The position numbers and the translations under genes are program-made. A stretch of DNA of 7,191 nt from the NCBI GenBank assembly GCA_003551945.1, contig PUNZ01000184.1, forward strand, positions 1-7,191, given 5' to 3'. This document shows positions 5,268 through 7,191 of this stretch, piece after piece; the stretch's first letter is position 1; the number at the start of each line of letters is the position of its first letter. Origin of the DNA: Halovenus sp. (lineage in GTDB: Archaea > Halobacteriota > Halobacteria > Halobacteriales > Haloarculaceae). A model generated the notes under the pieces. The model saw only the letters and a list, made by a program, of their open reading frames with translations, was not told the origin of the DNA and searched no databases.

Positions 5268-5492
5268 TCACTCGGACCCATTTCGTCTGTACCGTTCGGA
5301 TGGTTCCGACTCGCCAACGTCGGCCGGTATTTGTTTGACGATGCCCTCACACTGTGGACACGATTGTTTTTCCGTATCAATATAGACCGTCTCGCATGAC
5401 TCACAGCGAAAGAGGTGCGATTCGTTTCCGCTGACAGGCTCACTCTGCTCTCGACCGCCTCCGAATCTGGATTTGAGTTTCTCGAATATCAT
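5268..5492 (-). CDS. Small zinc-ribbon protein coupled to the HTH regulator
   Basis: The 74-residue protein has an amphipathic basic start (MIFEKLKSRFGGG), then a zinc-ribbon with two CxxC knuckles: Cys30/Cys33 (FRCESCETVY) and Cys45/Cys48 (QSCPQCEG), eleven residues apart. An acidic, probably disordered tail follows. The four cysteines should bind one Zn2+. Small proteins of this shape are abundant in haloarchaea, mostly without assigned function; nucleic-acid or protein binding is inference. Its ATG overlaps the stop of the upstream DUF7344-type gene as ATGA, so the two are translationally coupled and likely work together or are controlled together. Confidence 0.8.
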   Translation of the reverse strand: MIFEKLKSRFGGGREQSEPVSGNESHLFRCESCETVYIDTEKQSCPQCEGIVKQIPADVGESEPSERYRRNGSE

Positions 5493-5860
5493 TTATCACC
5501 GGAAACCGAATCAGGCGCGTGTGTCGCCTGGATTGATTCCGTGGCAGTCAGGAGCGCTTCGGCGGTGTCGAAGGCGGGACCTGCTCTCACGGACTGCTGG
5601 TCTCGATTATACACGACAACATCCGACTGCGCGAGCTTTGGAAGATGCGTGTGGTGTAACGTCACTCCCATTCGGCCAACACGAGACTGGTCGTCATCGC
5701 GTGACATGGCCTCGGCTCCCGATATCTCCGAAGCGAGTTCCCCAAGCTGGAGCGCTGGCTCATCGTGGTCACGGAGTATTCGAATGACCTCCTGTCGTGT
5801 GGAGTCCGCAATGAGCTGAAGCAGCACTTCAGTAGCTGTCGACTGCGTATTTTTTGCCAT
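5489..5860 (-). CDS. DUF7344-type winged-helix transcriptional regulator
   Basis: The 123-residue protein has an ArsR-like winged helix of the kind found in haloarchaeal DUF7344 proteins. Residues 10-30 form a first helix (EVLLQLIADSTRQEVIRILR), 35-48 a second (LQLGELASEIS), and VGRMGVTLHHTHLPKLAQSDVVVYN (61-85) covers the recognition helix and wing. The HHTHLPKLA piece is the most typical. A short acidic tail follows. No cysteines or ligand-binding domain are visible, so what it senses is unknown. The ATG at 5860 is chosen over the upstream in-frame ATG at 5881 because GGAGGG precedes it with a seven-base gap. The mRNA probably has a leader of about 70 bases, unusual for haloarchaea, and a palindrome at its expected 5' end suggests self-repression. 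The gene overlaps the zinc-ribbon gene by four bases. Confidence 0.82.
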   Translation of the reverse strand: MAKNTQSTATEVLLQLIADSTRQEVIRILRDHDEPALQLGELASEISGAEAMSRDDDQSRVGRMGVTLHHTHLPKLAQSDVVVYNRDQQSVRAGPAFDTAEALLTATESIQATHAPDSVSGDK

Positions 5861-5927
5861 AGGTAATCCCTCCATGTTCATCGGCGGGATTTCGGCTCGC
5901 TAGAACATGCACATGAGACTACACACC

Positions 5928-5943
5928 GACTACTGAAGTAGTC
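5928..5943 (-). promoter_or_regulatory. Palindromic operator candidate at the regulator promoter
   Basis: GACTACT-ga-AGTAGTC is a seven-base perfect inverted repeat with a two-base centre. A further GACTAC at 5917-5922 lies exactly 11 bases from the GACTAC at 5928, about one helical turn. The palindrome falls just downstream of the TATA-like box at 5949-5958, where transcription should start. A protein bound here would block initiation; the adjacent HTH gene is the obvious candidate, by inference. Confidence 0.55.
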
Positions 5944-5948
5944 CGCGT

Positions 5949-5958
5949 TAATGTATAT
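5949..5958 (-). promoter_or_regulatory. TATA box of the DUF7344-type regulator gene
   Basis: The minus strand reads ATATACATTAA within an otherwise GC-richer flank. It predicts a start near 5925-5932 and a leader of about 70 bases with a good Shine-Dalgarno (GGAGGG at 5873-5868). Confidence 0.5.
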
Positions 5959-6136
5959 CCTCACACCATAGTATTCTATAACCAAAAATAATGAATTGAA
6001 ACTGGGGTACTACACAACATTTATTCAAAATTAGGCGGATGCAGTTACTCTCACATGTCTCCCCTACCACCAAAAACGGGTTATATTATGGACCATACTC
6101 TTCCACTAGACCGAGCAGTCAGTTCAGAACAGGGAG
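5959..6136. other. AT-rich non-coding gap after hemL
   Basis: This stretch between the hemL stop and the regulator promoter is notably AT-rich compared with the genes. The only recognisable element is CCCGTTTTTGG on the minus strand (about 6069-6080), a T-run some 57 bases past the hemL stop that could end its transcript. No coding frame with haloarchaeal composition is visible. Confidence 0.45.
6069..6080 (-). terminator. T-run downstream of hemL
   Basis: On the minus strand CCCG is followed by five T and GG, about 57-68 bases beyond the hemL TGA. Archaeal termination responds to T-tracts; there is no strong stem beside it, so this is tentative. Confidence 0.25.
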
Positions 6137-7191
6137 TCAAAGCTGTCGCTTGTATGCTTCCAGCGTCTCCTCGATATCCTCCTCGGTATGGGCGTCGGAA
6201 ACGAACTGGGATTCGAACTGGTTCGCCGTGAGGAAAATCCCTTCCTCTTTCATCGCAGGCCAGAACAGCCGTTCCCAGCGTTCGGTGTCGGCGCGTTTGA
6301 TGTCACCGCCGTTTTTCGGACAGTACTCGTACCGGGTACACTCCGAATGTTGTTGACAGCCGCTTTCGCAGTGGTTTGACCGGTCGCCTGGTCCATTTCG
6401 GGTGAAGACGACTTTGAACATGCTGTCAGTACCGACGACGGTGTAGTTCGGTGCGTGGTCGGCGATGATATCGGTCAATCCGGCACGTAACTGCTCGCCG
6501 AGGCCGTTGACGTGGTCATACACATCGTGCTCGGCGGCATACCGAAGCGTCTCCAACCCTGCTGCCATCGTCACTGGATGGCCGGAGAAGGTTCCGGACT
6601 GGAAGACATCGCCGGAGGGGGTAAACTCCTCGATAATTTCAGTTTTCCCGCCGATTGCTCCAACCGGGAAGCCGCCGCCGATGATTTTCCCGAACGTGGT
6701 AACGTCGGGTGTCACGCCGAATTTCCCCTGCGCACACTGCAACCCGCCGACGCGGAAGCCGGTGATTACTTCGTCGAAAATGAGGAGCGAGCCGTGTTCG
6801 TCGGTCACCTCCCGAAGCGTTTCATGGTAGCCATCAACCGGATGGACGATGCCGTAGTTCCCGAGAATCGGCTCGGTGAGGACGGCCGCGATATCGTCAC
6901 CGTGCTCGGCAAACACCTCGTGCACTGCCTGTTCGTCGTTAAACGGCACAGTGAGGGTGTGTTCGGCAAAGGTTTCCGGAATGCCGGGACTCGATGGGTG
7001 GGTGTCGCTACCGCTTCCCTCGACGAGCGTACTCTCCTGTGCGCCATGGTAGCTCCCTTCCATAATAACGATTTTGTCGCGGCCGGTGTAGCCTCGCGCC
7101 AGTCGGACGGCGGAGACGGTCGCTTCCGTGCCGCTGTTGACAAACCGTATCATCTCGACGCTCGGAACGTGGCGAGCGACGAATTCGGCAA
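6137..7191 (-). CDS. hemL: Glutamate-1-semialdehyde 2,1-aminomutase (HemL), N-terminus beyond the window
   Basis: HemL converts glutamate-1-semialdehyde to 5-aminolevulinate with PLP, the last step of the C5 route to haem, sirohaem and cobalamin. The frame is open to the window edge: before the Met codon at 7153 it reads AEFVARHVPSVE, so that Met is internal. About 351 residues are visible, against roughly 430-445 expected, so some 90 N-terminal residues are missing. Recognisable parts are MIRFVNSGTEAT (PLP phosphate region), GSYHGAQE, FDEVITGFRVG with the PLP-ring aspartate, FGKIIGGGFPVGA with the Schiff-base lysine codon at 6688-6686, and SGTFSGHPV. Near the C-terminus (about 6300-6380) there is an insertion of roughly 25 residues with four cysteines spaced C-x3-C-x5-C-x5-C, absent from the bacterial enzyme as I remember it. 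The gene ends with a typical FLTANQFESQFVS and EEDIEETLEAYK tail. Confidence 0.93.
   Translation of the reverse strand, partial: AEFVARHVPSVEMIRFVNSGTEATVSAVRLARGYTGRDKIVIMEGSYHGAQESTLVEGSGSDTHPSSPGIPETFAEHTLTVPFNDEQAVHEVFAEHGDDIAAVLTEPILGNYGIVHPVDGYHETLREVTDEHGSLLIFDEVITGFRVGGLQCAQGKFGVTPDVTTFGKIIGGGFPVGAIGGKTEIIEEFTPSGDVFQSGTFSGHPVTMAAGLETLRYAAEHDVYDHVNGLGEQLRAGLTDIIADHAPNYTVVGTDSMFKVVFTRNGPGDRSNHCESGCQQHSECTRYEYCPKNGGDIKRADTERWERLFWPAMKEEGIFLTANQFESQFVSDAHTEEDIEETLEAYKRQL

Noticed and set aside
5170..5385. Plus-strand frame across the 17-base palindrome
   Set aside because: It is antisense to the zinc-ribbon gene for much of its length and has no coding character of its own.
5960..5983. 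ATAG/CTAT inverted repeat in the AT-rich gap
   Set aside because: Four-base arms are expected by chance in AT-rich DNA.
6039..6356. Plus-strand frame starting after a T/A-rich box and AGGCGG in the gap after hemL
   Set aside because: The promoter-like context caught my eye, but the frame runs antisense into hemL with Ser-rich low-information sequence.
1..7191. CRISPR array, tRNA/rRNA genes, insertion-sequence ends or integration sites
   Set aside because: Looked for on both strands; no regularly spaced repeats, cloverleaf-type sequence, transposase motifs or target duplications were seen.

Overview
The window looks like chromosomal DNA of a haloarchaeon (class Halobacteria) with moderate GC. 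The reasons are strongly acidic proteins, archaeal-only or archaeal-type families (archaeal NAC with a UBA tail, archaeosine-type PUA protein, archaeal TrmI, DUF7344-type winged helix), short or absent 5' leaders behind AT-rich boxes, and many D/E-rich linkers. Most of it is housekeeping DNA; I see no CRISPR array, transposase, integrase, rRNA or tRNA.

Layout. At the left edge the 5' part of dapA (lysine biosynthesis, minus strand) is divided by about 300 bases of palindrome-rich non-coding DNA from a divergent plus-strand block. That block starts with a NYN/LabA-type PIN-like protein and a membrane-anchored protein with two LEA14/WHy domains and a long Asp/Glu tail. It continues with a two-helix membrane protein, a stand-alone PUA-domain protein, NAC and a TrmI-type tRNA m1A methyltransferase. 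The last four are tightly packed (0 to 53 bases apart) and look like an RNA-modification and nascent-chain operon.

From 4485 to the right edge everything is on the minus strand. There are two two-gene units: a SHOCT-domain membrane protein with a small two-helix membrane protein, and a DUF7344-type HTH regulator with a CxxC zinc-ribbon protein joined by an ATGA overlap. The regulator has a clear TATA-like box followed by a near-perfect palindrome, suggesting autoregulation. At the right edge is the 3' part of hemL (glutamate-1-semialdehyde aminomutase), which carries a four-cysteine insertion near its C-terminus.

No obviously new multi-gene defence or mobile system is visible. The items most worth a second look are the Cys-rich insertion in HemL, the acidic tail bracketed by a duplicated DDDGLLSD motif in the LEA14-like protein, the HTH/zinc-ribbon pair with its palindromic operator, the 17-base palindrome at 5191-5207, and the cluster of inverted repeats between dapA and the NYN gene.
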